From NCBI GenBank assembly GCA_020831895.1, contig JAFIFS010000006.1:1-35037 (forward strand): a stretch of DNA of 35,037 bases, read 5' to 3'. A model generated the notes under the pieces. It made no database searches. It had not been told where the DNA came from and worked only from the letters and a program-made list of their open reading frames with translations. Shown here piece after piece: positions 15,304-23,420 of this stretch. Position 1 is the stretch's first letter. Every line of letters begins with the position of its first letter. The translations under genes were made by a program, and so were the position numbers. This stretch comes from Chromatiales bacterium (GTDB lineage Bacteria > Pseudomonadota > Gammaproteobacteria > Steroidobacterales > GCA-2729495).

Positions 15304-17394
15304 CTAAAGGTTGTGCGGGGGCAGGCGCCAGCTCAGTTCGACGAGGATCTCGCGTTCGCGTCCGGGGAAGTAGCGGAACTGTCCGAACGCAAGGTCGGCG
15401 CGGTCGGCGACCAGCCTGTCGGTCAGGTTGTTGATCCGGGTGACGAGCCGCAGTTGACGGTTGAGATCGACCGCAAGCCGCAGGTTAAGCAGGTCATGGC
15501 CCGGGTAACGCGCGGTGTTTGCCGCATCCAGGTAATAGCCACCGATGTGCACCCACTCGAGTTCTGCCTGATGGGAGGCGCCGGCGTGCCCAAGCCGCAC
15601 GCTGCCCAGCGTTCGGGGTGCCGTATCGATGTCGTTGCCGCGCGTGATCACCTCCCCCTGGCCGGCAGCCCGGTCGAAGCGGTAGACCTGTCGTGCCCAG
15701 GTCCCGGCAGCTGCGGCGTAGAGTCCACCCGGCAGCAGCCAGTTGCCCGAGAGCTCGATGCCATGGTGACGGCTGCGTCCGTCGCTGACATTGAAGCCCT
15801 CCGCATCGCGCAGGATGTAATCGCGCTTGTCCATCGCGAACGCTACCGCCTCCAGGCGCAGCCGCTCGGCTTGGTGGCGCAGTCCCAGCTCGAGGCTGTC
15901 GAGCGACTCCGAGTCGAGATCCGCAACCCGCTGGCCGGACTGCAGCCGGTAGAGCTCCGTAGCCTGGGGCGGCCGGAAACCGCGCGTCAGGCTGACCCAG
16001 CCCGAGGTCCGCGCGTCGATGCGCCAGAGCAGCCCAATGTTGGGGGCCACCTCGATGAAACTGTCGCGCCGGTCGGCCGGGCGGTTGTAGAGGCAGCCGC
16101 CGAAGCCACAGGGCGTGCCGTCATCGCGCGTGTTGCCGTCAAGCATCTGGTTGTCATAGTCGTAGAGCAGGTACTCGAGCCGCAGTCCCGCCTGCAGGAT
16201 CCAGCGCGGCGACAGCGGCAACTCGATCTGCGCGTAAGGCGCAGCCAGCCAGCTCGTGACCTCGAAGTCATAGTGCCGCCCGGCCGGGCGGGTCTCGCGC
16301 AGGAAGTCGCTGCCTTCGGTGATCGGTTGGGCTTGCACCTGGCGCAGCCAGCCACTGGCGATCTCGATGTCGAGGCCCGTCGACAGGCTGCCGTCGCGCC
16401 ATGGCGCCTGCCAGCCCAGCAGCACGCCCCCGCTGAGCTGCCCGTTCTCCTCGCGCGGCTGGCCGGGCAGGAAGTGCTGCAGGAAGTCCATCTCGGAGCG
16501 GCGCAGGTACAGGCGCAGGTCCAGGCCTGAGAGTGAGTCACCCGGCGGCGGAAGCCAGCGCAAGGCAAGGCGCTGGCTGTCGGCCTTGCGGAAGGATTCG
16601 GGGTTGGGGTTGGCCCGCCGCCGCTCCCGGTCACGGTAGGCGTCCAGGCCCGTGATGAACCCGGCGGTTTCCTGGTCGAGCCAGCTGCCGCTCGCGGTGA
16701 CTTCGACGGCGCCGCGCGGCAGGGCCTGCTGCCAGCGCAGGAAGCCGCGCCACTGGTTGTAACCCGCATCATCCCGGAAATCGCCATCGCGCTCGACGGT
16801 CAGTCCACCGATCGCTGGCCGTCCAGCCAGGTCGCCATCAGCCAGTACGCGGCCGCGCCGGTAGCCGTAAGGCCCCAGCTCCCCGGTGAGCGTGAGACCC
16901 GGCGAACTGCCGGGGACAGGCAGCAGGAAGTTCAGCGTCCCGTGCAGTCCGTTGGCGCCGTACAGCGCGTTGGCCGGACCGCGCAGCACCTCGATCGCCC
17001 GGGCCTGGTCCACCGGCACCTCGAACAGCTGGTTCACGTTGCAGAAGCCTACGGGCCGGATCGGTATCCCGTCCTCCAGCATCAGGAACGAGCCGCAGGC
17101 ACCGGGCCCTGTCAGCACCGGCGAGCGGATCGCGGTCAGGTGTTCCTGCTGCGTGCCGCGGCTGATCCAGGTGCCAGGCGCCTGGATCCCGATCTCGAAC
17201 GGGTGGCGTGGACCGGTCATGCCGATAGCCTGCTGGTCGATGCGCGTGGCATTGCCGATCAGCGTCAGCGCAGGCTGTGCGCGCCGCTGGGCGGTGACAA
17301 TGATTTCCTCGGCACCCGGGCCGGCGCCCGCCTCGGCGAGGGCCGCCAGAGCAATGAGGGCGCCGCCCGGCACCACGGCCAGGCGTATCGTCAT
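15304..17394 (-). CDS. TonB-dependent outer-membrane receptor
   Basis: A 696-residue receptor with a short signal peptide (to about residue 25), TonB box EEIIVTA (29-35), plug domain with EVLRGPANALYGANGLHGTLNF, and a barrel ending at SWRLPPHNL. Size is closer to siderophore, cobalamin or metal receptors than the 801-residue receptor elsewhere in the window. Two plug cysteines (Cys100 and Cys118) flank a MLEDGIPIRP segment and could form a disulfide; another pair (PCGFGGC) sits in a predicted extracellular loop. Its ATG overlaps the stop of the small upstream gene by 4 nt (ATGA), so translation is probably coupled. The C-terminal residue is Leu rather than the usual Phe. The substrate is unknown. 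Confidence 0.92.
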   Translation of the reverse strand: MTIRLAVVPGGALIALAALAEAGAGPGAEEIIVTAQRRAQPALTLIGNATRIDQQAIGMTGPRHPFEIGIQAPGTWISRGTQQEHLTAIRSPVLTGPGACGSFLMLEDGIPIRPVGFCNVNQLFEVPVDQARAIEVLRGPANALYGANGLHGTLNFLLPVPGSSPGLTLTGELGPYGYRRGRVLADGDLAGRPAIGGLTVERDGDFRDDAGYNQWRGFLRWQQALPRGAVEVTASGSWLDQETAGFITGLDAYRDRERRRANPNPESFRKADSQRLALRWLPPPGDSLSGLDLRLYLRRSEMDFLQHFLPGQPREENGQLSGGVLLGWQAPWRDGSLSTGLDIEIASGWLRQVQAQPITEGSDFLRETRPAGRHYDFEVTSWLAAPYAQIELPLSPRWILQAGLRLEYLLYDYDNQMLDGNTRDDGTPCGFGGCLYNRPADRRDSFIEVAPNIGLLWRIDARTSGWVSLTRGFRPPQATELYRLQSGQRVADLDSESLDSLELGLRHQAERLRLEAVAFAMDKRDYILRDAEGFNVSDGRSRHHGIELSGNWLLPGGLYAAAAGTWARQVYRFDRAAGQGEVITRGNDIDTAPRTLGSVRLGHAGASHQAELEWVHIGGYYLDAANTARYPGHDLLNLRLAVDLNRQLRLVTRINNLTDRLVADRADLAFGQFRYFPGREREILVELSWRLPPHNL

Positions 17395-17657
17395 GTCGGG
17401 ATGTCGGTCCCGCGCTCTATCGGCTCCACGATGACGCTGGGGTTATCGCCAATGCGGTAATAGGGATGGCGCAGCCTGATGCGCTCCAGCGCCCGGTCAC
17501 GCTCCGCCGCGCTGTGGAACCAGTGGACCTTTTCCCAGTCCTCGCCAAGCAGCTTGCGAAAGGTATCGCCAGCCGGCATGCGCACCCGCACGCCATAGCA
17601 GGCCTCACCCGGCTCCCGCGGGTGACTCAGGTTGTGGGGGTGGCAGATCTTCTCCAT
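17391..17657 (-). CDS. Small uncharacterised protein coupled to a TonB receptor
   Basis: An 88-residue soluble protein without signal peptide or membrane segment. It has Cys5, Cys20, several histidines near the N-terminus (CHPHNLSH) and a C-terminal motif WEKVHWFHSAAERDRAL then HPYYRIGDNPS. I have a sense of similar proteobacterial hypotheticals but no function. The start is placed at ATG 17657, not the in-frame ATG at 17696, because a strong terminator for the gene upstream occupies 17676-17711 and would overlap the longer version. Its stop overlaps the receptor start by 4 nt. With only 18 nt between start and terminator, it is either leaderless or expressed by read-through. The Cys/His-rich N-terminus could bind metal (inference). 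Confidence 0.7.
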   Translation of the reverse strand: MEKICHPHNLSHPREPGEACYGVRVRMPAGDTFRKLLGEDWEKVHWFHSAAERDRALERIRLRHPYYRIGDNPSVIVEPIERGTDIPT

Positions 17658-17675
17658 CGAGCGGCGATGGTAGCC

Positions 17676-17711
17676 AAAAAAAGCGGCCCGAACCATCTGG
17701 TAGCGGGCCGC
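17676..17711 (-). terminator. Intrinsic terminator of the SYLF-domain gene
   Basis: Read on the minus strand: GCGGCCCG, a 13-nt loop holding a second short stem (ACCA/TGGT), CGGGCCGC, then seven T. The stem arms are 17704-17711 and 17683-17690; the T-run is 17682-17676. It lies 22 nt after the stop of the SYLF gene and is the clearest Rho-independent terminator in the window. Confidence 0.9.
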
Positions 17712-17732
17712 AATGCGGAGGAACGCCTTGCT

Positions 17733-18518
17733 TCAGAACACCGTTTCGGGTGCCGGTGCCTGCGGTTCGTTGATCGGGAAGCTGCGGCTGGCGCCTTCGT
17801 TTCGCGTGGCGCTGCGGGTCGACCCGTCGTCCGCCGGCTGCCAGCGCAGGGCCGGCGCAGCGGCGCTCAGCGCCTGGATGAACTGGCGCGTGCTGCTGCG
17901 CGCGGATAGCGAGTCGTCCTCGAGGATCCTGGCCGCATCGGCCACGCCGTAGAAGCGCTGGTTGGCTCGCTCGTCCATCTGCAGCACGCCACCCTCGAGC
18001 GAGACCCCGGCAAAGAAGCCGCGGCTTCGCGAATAGGAGTAGATCTCGGACCTGAAGCTGCCGTCGGTGCCAGCAGCCGTCGTACGACCGACCGGGCCCG
18101 CCGCGACCGAGGCGCTGCCCCCCAGCGTCAGCCTGCCGCTCGCGATGTCATCGACCCCCTTGCGGCTCTTGAACACCAGCACGATGTCCGAGGCCTGGCC
18201 GCCGAACTGCCAGCCGAAGCTGGCCTGGCTCAGCCGTATGAAGGTCGGGTTGCTCCAGGTCCCATCCGGCCGCCGGACCACCAGCAGGCCTTCCCCGTGG
18301 CTGCCTCCGATGAAAAAGGCGCCCTTGACCACGTTCGGGATGACCGCCACCGCGTAGGCCCGGTTGAGCAGTGCGGGCGGGATGGCCGTTTCCGGCATGC
18401 GCTCCATCTGCTGCAGGACTTCTGTCGCTGCCTCGACCCGGCGGTCGAGCGCATCAGCCACAGCGGCATGGCTGGTGGTCAGCATTGCAAGACAGGCTGC
18501 CCCAAGAATCTTTTTCAT
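17733..18518 (-). CDS. SYLF-domain (YSC84-like) exported lipid-binding protein
   Basis: A 261-residue protein with signal peptide (about 1-23) and a SYLF/Ysc84 domain covering most of the rest: AVIPNVVKGAFFIGGSHGEGLLVVR, WSNPTFIRLSQASFGWQFGGQASDIVLVF, and GRTTAAGTDGSFRSEIYSYSRSRGFFAGVSLEG. SYLF domains bind phosphoinositides in eukaryotes; bacterial exported members are thought to associate with lipid, with role undefined. ATG 18518 is chosen because AGGAGG lies just upstream on the minus strand; the longer in-frame start at 18602 has no such site and would bury the signal peptide. A strong intrinsic terminator follows, so the gene is probably monocistronic. Confidence 0.92.
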   Translation of the reverse strand: MKKILGAACLAMLTTSHAAVADALDRRVEAATEVLQQMERMPETAIPPALLNRAYAVAVIPNVVKGAFFIGGSHGEGLLVVRRPDGTWSNPTFIRLSQASFGWQFGGQASDIVLVFKSRKGVDDIASGRLTLGGSASVAAGPVGRTTAAGTDGSFRSEIYSYSRSRGFFAGVSLEGGVLQMDERANQRFYGVADAARILEDDSLSARSSTRQFIQALSAAAPALRWQPADDGSTRSATRNEGASRSFPINEPQAPAPETVF

Positions 18519-18599
18519 GTGTCCTCCTGAGACCCAGGCTGCCCGTGGGACTACTGACGGTTGAGGCGATGCCGGGCCGAATCGATGACTTTGAGGGTT

Positions 18600-18640
18600 C
18601 AACTTAACAAAAATCAGGATGTTATGTAAGTATTTTTTGG
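18600..18640 (-). promoter_or_regulatory. AT-rich island, likely promoter of the SYLF gene
   Basis: A marked AT-rich patch in otherwise GC-rich DNA, 80-120 bp upstream of the SYLF start. On the minus strand CTTACA and TTAAGT are 17 bp apart, a weak sigma-70-like pair. Exact promoter position is a guess. The remaining part of 18519-18699 shows nothing else. Confidence 0.4.
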
Positions 18641-18699
18641 CTTCGCCTGACTAATCCTGCGCAACTGCCGCAAATGGGCGGCGGAAGGACCTGTGCGGT

Positions 18700-19347
18700 T
18701 CAGTCGAGCCTGCGCTGGGCGACCGCTTCAGCGCAGCAGCGCTCGAACTCTGCCAGGCTGTCGGCGGCCAGCGAGAGATCCCGCAGCAGCCCGTCGCTGA
18801 TCCGGTAGATCCAGCCATGCACCGTCAGTGGCTGACCGCGCGCCCAGGCGTCCTGGACGACCGTCGTCTGGCAGACGTTGTTCAGCTGCTCGATCACGTT
18901 GAGCTCGCACAGGCGGTCGATCTGCGCCTGCTCGCCAAGCCCCTCCAGGCATCCGCTGTGCTTCAGCGCCACGTCCTGCACATGTCGCAGCCAGTTATCG
19001 ACGAGCCCGTGGCGGGCACGCGTCATGGCCGCGCGGATACCGCCACAGCCATAGTGGCCGCAGACGATGATGTGGCGGACCTTGAGCACCTCGACGGCAT
19101 ACTGGATCACCGAGAGGCAGTTCAGGTCGGCATGGACGACGACATTCCCGACGTTGCGGTGGACGAACAGCTCACCGGGCAGCAGCCCGACAATCTCGTT
19201 GGCCGGCACGCGGCTGTCCGCGCAGCCGATCCAGAGGAACTCCGGGGCCTGCTGCTGCGCAAGCCGGCTGAAGAAATCCGGGTCCCGCGCCGTCATCTGC
19301 CGCGCCCATTCTCGGTTGTTTTCGAAGAGGTTCTTCAGTATACGCAT
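18700..19347 (-). CDS. can: Beta-class carbonic anhydrase
   Basis: A 215-residue cytoplasmic zinc enzyme that interconverts CO2 and bicarbonate. Zinc ligands and active-site residues are visible: Cys42 and Asp44-Arg46 in CADSRVPAN, His98 and Cys101 in CGHYGCGG. Their numbering matches E. coli Can exactly, and length is the same class. ATG 19347 has GAGGA upstream on the minus strand. It is divergent from the PepSY/two-component operon across about 150 bp and apparently monocistronic. It probably supplies bicarbonate for carboxylation reactions, as known for the family. Confidence 0.96.
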   Translation of the reverse strand: MRILKNLFENNREWARQMTARDPDFFSRLAQQQAPEFLWIGCADSRVPANEIVGLLPGELFVHRNVGNVVVHADLNCLSVIQYAVEVLKVRHIIVCGHYGCGGIRAAMTRARHGLVDNWLRHVQDVALKHSGCLEGLGEQAQIDRLCELNVIEQLNNVCQTTVVQDAWARGQPLTVHGWIYRISDGLLRDLSLAADSLAEFERCCAEAVAQRRLD

Positions 19348-19421
19348 CGTTCACGTCCTCATGTCGCTGCGGCAAAGCTTAGGCAATCCCGGCCTCACGG
19401 GCCATCCCGTAGTGGCGCCTG

Positions 19422-19437
19422 TTCAGCCAGGATTCAG
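19422..19437 (+). promoter_or_regulatory. Candidate OmpR-family direct-repeat operator
   Basis: TTCAG at 19422-19426 is repeated at 19433-19437, 11 bp start to start (GTTCAG-CCAGG-ATTCAG). An 11-bp direct repeat is what OmpR/PhoP-type regulators bind. It lies 62 bp upstream of the PepSY gene that heads the regulator operon, suggesting autoregulation (inference). Confidence 0.4.
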
Positions 19438-19498
19438 CGGGCCGCCTCATGCTGGTCCTGAGGTCGACGTCGTTGACACTGGTCGGGAGCCCCTGAAA

Positions 19499-19780
19499 AT
19501 GCACCGGATGAAGCTCTGGCCGGGATCGAGAAGGGCAGCGACGGCGCTGCTGCTCCTGTTGCTTGCAGCTCTGCCGGCCACGACGCTGCCGGCAGCCGGC
19601 GGGGCGCTGACGCTGGACGAGGCGGTGGCGCTGGTGCGCGCGCAGGGTGCCGGGCGGGTCGTGGATTCCAGGAGCCGGCGCACGGTGGACGGACGCCTCG
19701 TGCACGAGGTGCGGGTGCTGCGCCCCGACGGGCGCGTGCGCACGTTTCGCGTCGATGCCGCGACCGGGCGGATCGAGTAG
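19499..19780 (+). CDS. PepSY-domain periplasmic protein
   Basis: A 93-residue exported protein: signal peptide with a Leu-rich core (about 13-32), then a PepSY-like domain (LTLDEAVALVRAQ, VHEVRVLRPDGRVRTFRVDAATGRIE). The start is ATG 19499, 9 nt after GGGAG (19485-19489); the frame is open further upstream but is antisense to carbonic anhydrase there. It is 4 nt from the response regulator, forming a PepSY-regulator-kinase operon, an order common in proteobacteria. The PepSY protein may modulate the kinase sensor domain from the periplasm; this is a family-level inference. Confidence 0.87.
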   Translation: MHRMKLWPGSRRAATALLLLLLAALPATTLPAAGGALTLDEAVALVRAQGAGRVVDSRSRRTVDGRLVHEVRVLRPDGRVRTFRVDAATGRIE

Positions 19781-19784
19781 CCGT

Positions 19785-20471
19785 ATGCGCCTGCTTGTCG
19801 TCGAGGATGACCGCGCGCTGCGCCAGACGCTGTCCCGCGAGCTGCGTGAGCGCGGCTTCACCGTCGACGAGGCGGCCAATGCGCGCGAGGGTGAATACTA
19901 CGCACGCGAGTTCGCCGTACAGCTGGCGATCATCGATCTGGGCCTGCCTGACCGCTCCGGGCTGGAACTGCTCTGCAGCCTGCGTGCACAGGGCTTCAGC
20001 ATGCCCGTGCTGGTGCTGACTGCCCGCGAGCACTGGCAGGACAAGGTCGCTGGGCTGAACGCCGGAGCTGACGACTATGTCGTCAAGCCCTTCAACCTTG
20101 ACGAGCTCGTGGCCCGCCTCCATGCGCTGTTGCGCCGGGCCGCGGGCAGCGCGCGTCCGGAGCTCCGCGTCGGTCCGGTGGCCCTCGACATGCCTGCACG
20201 CCAGGTGACGCTCGACGGTTACCCGGTGACGCTGACGGCTTTCGAGTACCGGCTTCTGGAGGCGCTGCTCCACCGGCGCGGCCAGGTGCTGAGCAAGGCA
20301 CAGCTTATCGAGCAGCTCTACGACGAGGACCATGCGCGTGACAGCAATGTGCTCGAGGTCCTCGTCACGCGCCTGCGCAACAAGCTCGATCCGCGCCGGC
20401 GGCTCGGCCTGATAGAGACTGTGCGCGGCCAGGGCTACCGGATTCCTGCACGCCTGTCCGGGGAAGAATGA
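19785..20471 (+). CDS. OmpR/PhoP-family response regulator
   Basis: A 228-residue DNA-binding response regulator. The receiver domain shows acidic pocket Asp8-Asp9, phospho-acceptor Asp51 (IIDLGLPDRSG), Thr79 and Lys101 (VVKPFNLDEL). A C-terminal winged helix (about 125-222) shows LTAFEYRLLEALLHRRGQVLSKAQLIEQLY and the VLVTRLRNKLDP recognition region. Closest in style to PhoP/QseB-type regulators. The kinase gene starts 3 nt after its stop. It probably controls its own operon through the direct repeat at 19422-19437. Confidence 0.95.
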   Translation: MRLLVVEDDRALRQTLSRELRERGFTVDEAANAREGEYYAREFAVQLAIIDLGLPDRSGLELLCSLRAQGFSMPVLVLTAREHWQDKVAGLNAGADDYVVKPFNLDELVARLHALLRRAAGSARPELRVGPVALDMPARQVTLDGYPVTLTAFEYRLLEALLHRRGQVLSKAQLIEQLYDEDHARDSNVLEVLVTRLRNKLDPRRRLGLIETVRGQGYRIPARLSGEE

Positions 20472-20474
20472 GCG

Positions 20475-21830
20475 GTGCCGTCAGGTTCCCTCAACCGCAG
20501 GCTGCTGGTGATCAGTGCTGCAATGATGGTAATCACCTTCGCGGTCACCATAGCAGTACTGGACTTCGTGTTCCGGCGCAGCGCGGAACAGGCTGCAAGG
20601 GACCTGCTGGAGATCCAGGTATTCGCGCTGATCGGCGCGGCGATGCCGGATGCGGAGGGCGAGCTCATGATCCCGTTGTCCCAGCTCGACCCGCGCCTGC
20701 GCCAGCCGGGCTCGGGCCTTTATGCCGAGATCCGCGACGGTGATGGCAGCCTGCTGTGGCGCTCCCCCTCGGCAGTCGGCCTGTCGCTGGGGGCCAGTGT
20801 CGACCTTGGAGCCGGTCGGCAGTATTTCGCGCGGCGCGTGCTGGCCGACGGCCAGGCTGCGCTGGTTATCGGGCTCGGTATCAGCTGGGAGCTCGGCCCG
20901 GACCTTTCACCGGCATTCAGCGTGTTCGCTGCCGAGGATCTGGCCCCCTACGAACGCCAGCTCGCCACCTTCCGCCGGCAGCTGAGTGGCTGGTTCACCG
21001 CCGTGATGCTGCTGCTGCTTGGCGCTCTCTGGCTGGCGTTGCGCGCCGGACTTGGTCCGCTGCGCCGGATGCGCCGCGAGATTGCCGCAGTGCAGGCTGG
21101 CCGGCTGCCGGCACTGGGCGAGCGCTATCCGCGCGAGCTTGCGGGTGTCACGCAGGCGCTCAACGCGCTGCTGTCGGCGGAGCGGCGCCGCATGCAGCGC
21201 TACCGCAACTCGCTGGCCGATCTCGCGCACAGCCTGAAGACCCCGCTGGCTGTTGCCCGAACGGAGCTCGAGGCCGGGCAACCGGATCGCGGTCGCCTGG
21301 TGGCGGAGGTCGAGCGTATGCAGGCGGCCGTCGACTGGCAGCTGCGTCGCGCGGCCGCGACCGGTCCGAGCACGCTGAGTCCGCAGGCCGTCTCGCTGGC
21401 GCCCGTGGCTGAATCCATCGCGGCCAGTCTCGACCGCCTTCACGCCGCGCGCGGCATACGCAGCAGGCTGGACATCCCGCCGGGGCTCTCCTGCCTGGTC
21501 GAGGAAGGGGATCTTTATGAGCTCCTCGGGAACCTGATGGACAACGCGTGGAAATGGGCGCGCGGCGAAGTGGAGGTCAGCGCGCTTCGCTCACCATCCG
21601 GGCTGCTCAGGATCACCGTGGCTGACGATGGTCCCGGCATCCCCGGGTCGCAGCGCGACCGCGTGCTGGTTCGTGGCGTGCGCATAGACCAGAGTGGCGT
21701 GCCCGCCGGTCACGGGATCGGCCTCGCGGTGGTCCGCGAGATCGTCGACCTCTACCAGGGTGAACTCGCGATCGGCCGGTCCCCTGCTGGAGGTACGTCG
21801 ATCACGGTCGAGATACCGGCCCAGCGGTGA
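20475..21830 (+). CDS. PhoQ-like sensor histidine kinase
   Basis: A 451-residue inner-membrane kinase starting at GTG 20475. TM1 is about 10-34, a periplasmic sensor of about 135 residues follows, and TM2 is about 173-192; then a HAMP-like linker, H-box DLAHSLKTPLA with His252, N-box LLGNLMDNAWKWAR and G-box ADDGPGIPG. The AHSLKTPL form of the H-box is typical of the PhoQ group. The periplasmic domain is acidic in part (PDAEGELMIP, DGDGS), but a divalent-cation patch like that of enteric PhoQ cannot be confirmed by eye. It ends 24 nt from the convergent methyltransferase. Confidence 0.94.
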   Translation: MPSGSLNRRLLVISAAMMVITFAVTIAVLDFVFRRSAEQAARDLLEIQVFALIGAAMPDAEGELMIPLSQLDPRLRQPGSGLYAEIRDGDGSLLWRSPSAVGLSLGASVDLGAGRQYFARRVLADGQAALVIGLGISWELGPDLSPAFSVFAAEDLAPYERQLATFRRQLSGWFTAVMLLLLGALWLALRAGLGPLRRMRREIAAVQAGRLPALGERYPRELAGVTQALNALLSAERRRMQRYRNSLADLAHSLKTPLAVARTELEAGQPDRGRLVAEVERMQAAVDWQLRRAAATGPSTLSPQAVSLAPVAESIAASLDRLHAARGIRSRLDIPPGLSCLVEEGDLYELLGNLMDNAWKWARGEVEVSALRSPSGLLRITVADDGPGIPGSQRDRVLVRGVRIDQSGVPAGHGIGLAVVREIVDLYQGELAIGRSPAGGTSITVEIPAQR

Positions 21831-21854
21831 GGACATCCCCCGGCAGGCTTGTCG

Positions 21855-23243
21855 TCAGCCCAGCCTCGATCCCCGCGCCGCATCCTCGAACATGCGGATC
21901 AGGAAGCTGCGTATCGACTGTTCGGCTTCCTGCCGGGACATCAGCTTCTGCGCCTCGAGCAGCTGCGCCATCTCCTTGAGCGAGCGCCGCCCGTCGATCA
22001 GGCTCATGATGAACAGGTGGATCCGGGTCGCGGCGACCTGGCCCTCGAAGGCCGGAAGCAGCGGCACCGGATCCCTGCCCGTGACCAGCCAGTCGGGCAG
22101 GGCGCGGTGGCGGGATGGCGCAGGCACATCCTGCCGCTTCTCCGCGCACCAGGCGACGACCCGCTCGCGCCGCCCGTGCCGGCTCGCCGGGGAGCACATG
22201 TAGGGTATCTCCTGGTTGCGTACGTCGGGCTCGGCGAAACCAGCCTGGCGAACCAGGTCGAGCATTTCCTCGAGACCCGGGCACTGGACCGGGTCGGCAG
22301 AGGAGAACTGCAGTGAGCCGAACTGCAGCCACCGTCCGCCCGGGCCGAGCAGCGCATTGATCCGGGCCACCTGTACGGCTGGCGTCTCCGGCAGGATGTC
22401 GATGACCCAGGGCGTGACGACGAGGTCGAAGCTGCCTGGAGCGAACGGTGGGCGCAGTGCATCAGCCAGCAGCGGCACGAAGCCTGGTCGTGCAGGCGCT
22501 GGGGCTGCCAGGCCGCGCAGCACGGCATGGTCCTCGAGCTTGCGCGGCGCCAGCGGAAACTCGTAGAGGCCCAGTTGCTCCCCACGCGCCAGTCGGTCCA
22601 GCAGCAGCACCAGCAGCGGGTTGAAGTCCAGCGCGACAGTCAGCGAGGCCTCGCCGCCCTGGTGCAGGTCGAAGGCCAGGCGCCCCGCGCCGGCACCCAG
22701 GACCAGCACGCGCCCCGTGACCCTGTTCCCGAGCAGCGGCAGCAGCAGCTCCAGCGAGGCCGCATTCTCCGCCTCGCCCCAGGCCCAGTCGCGGTGGATG
22801 TTCGGGTAATAGGTGGTCAGTCCCTGGTCGGCGGGCAGCCGGGTCCGCAGCGCCAGGTGGGTCTCATGGCTGGCCCTGTGTCCGGCCATCCCGAGCGGTG
22901 CGAGCAGCGCCGCCAGCCGCTCGCGGTGATCGTCGCTGGCCGCGGCCAGCAGCTCAAGCCGCTGCCGCGTGCGCGGTGGCAGACCCTCATCCCCAAGAGC
23001 GGCGACCAGCCGCTGGCGATGTGCGTCCAGCTGCACCAGCAGCGCATGCAGGCGCCCGCGCCACTCGTCCAGCGTCGCCACGGGTTCGGCGAAGAGCGCC
23101 GGAACCCTGTCAAGCAGCGGCCAGCGGGTACCGCAGCCCCGGCAGTGCCAGTCCTCGTCACCTTTTTCCAGCGGGGCCGTTCCGCAACGAGGGCAGGCAG
23201 TGATGTCGGCGGGCAGGCCGGCTGTCAGCGCGGATTCATCCAT
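21855..23243 (-). CDS. Zinc-ribbon SAM-dependent methyltransferase
   Basis: A 462-residue cytoplasmic protein of three parts. An N-terminal zinc ribbon has Cys17, Cys20, Cys34 and Cys37 (CPRCG, CRGCG). A class I methyltransferase core follows, with motif I VLVLGAGAGRLAFDLHQGG near 175-195, preceded by YYPNIHRDWAWGEAEN; this resembles the N2227/carnosine-N-methyltransferase group (IRDW-S-EG then PGAGLGRL). The C-terminal 75 residues look like a small winged helix (IDGRRSLKEMAQLLEAQKLMSRQEAEQSIRSF). The substrate is unknown. The start at 23243 lacks a strong ribosome-binding site. A family A repeat lies upstream and the neighbours are unrelated. Confidence 0.82.
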   Translation of the reverse strand: MDESALTAGLPADITACPRCGTAPLEKGDEDWHCRGCGTRWPLLDRVPALFAEPVATLDEWRGRLHALLVQLDAHRQRLVAALGDEGLPPRTRQRLELLAAASDDHRERLAALLAPLGMAGHRASHETHLALRTRLPADQGLTTYYPNIHRDWAWGEAENAASLELLLPLLGNRVTGRVLVLGAGAGRLAFDLHQGGEASLTVALDFNPLLVLLLDRLARGEQLGLYEFPLAPRKLEDHAVLRGLAAPAPARPGFVPLLADALRPPFAPGSFDLVVTPWVIDILPETPAVQVARINALLGPGGRWLQFGSLQFSSADPVQCPGLEEMLDLVRQAGFAEPDVRNQEIPYMCSPASRHGRRERVVAWCAEKRQDVPAPSRHRALPDWLVTGRDPVPLLPAFEGQVAATRIHLFIMSLIDGRRSLKEMAQLLEAQKLMSRQEAEQSIRSFLIRMFEDAARGSRLG

Positions 23244-23308
23244 CGGCGCATCGTGAATTCATGTCGCCCGTCATGCAACAGGGGCTTCGGTGTTCCTGGA
23301 AACTGACC

Positions 23309-23333
23309 TGTGGGAGCGAATTCATTCGCGAAT
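23309..23333 (+). repeat. REP-like family A element
   Basis: A TGTGGGAGCG head with stem GCGAA/TTCGC around TTCA, then CGCGAAT. It differs from the other copies by compensatory changes on both arms. A short stretch at 23351-23364 (GCGCGTGTCCGGGA) resembles a fragment of family B. Nothing else is seen in 23244-23420. Confidence 0.85.
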
Positions 23334-23420
23334 AAATTCGCTTGTATGTTGCGCGTGTCCGGGACAGCGGTGACGGACGGCGCAGCCGCCACGTCTGGAA
23401 CTTCGCGAACGAACTCCCTC

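Noticed and set aside
17658-17696. Longer N-terminus of the 88-aa protein (start at 17696)
   Set aside because: It would overlap the intrinsic terminator of the upstream gene and has no ribosome-binding site.
19067-19498. Extended N-terminus of the PepSY protein
   Set aside because: This part is antisense to carbonic anhydrase; the ATG at 19499 has GGGAG and begins a signal peptide.
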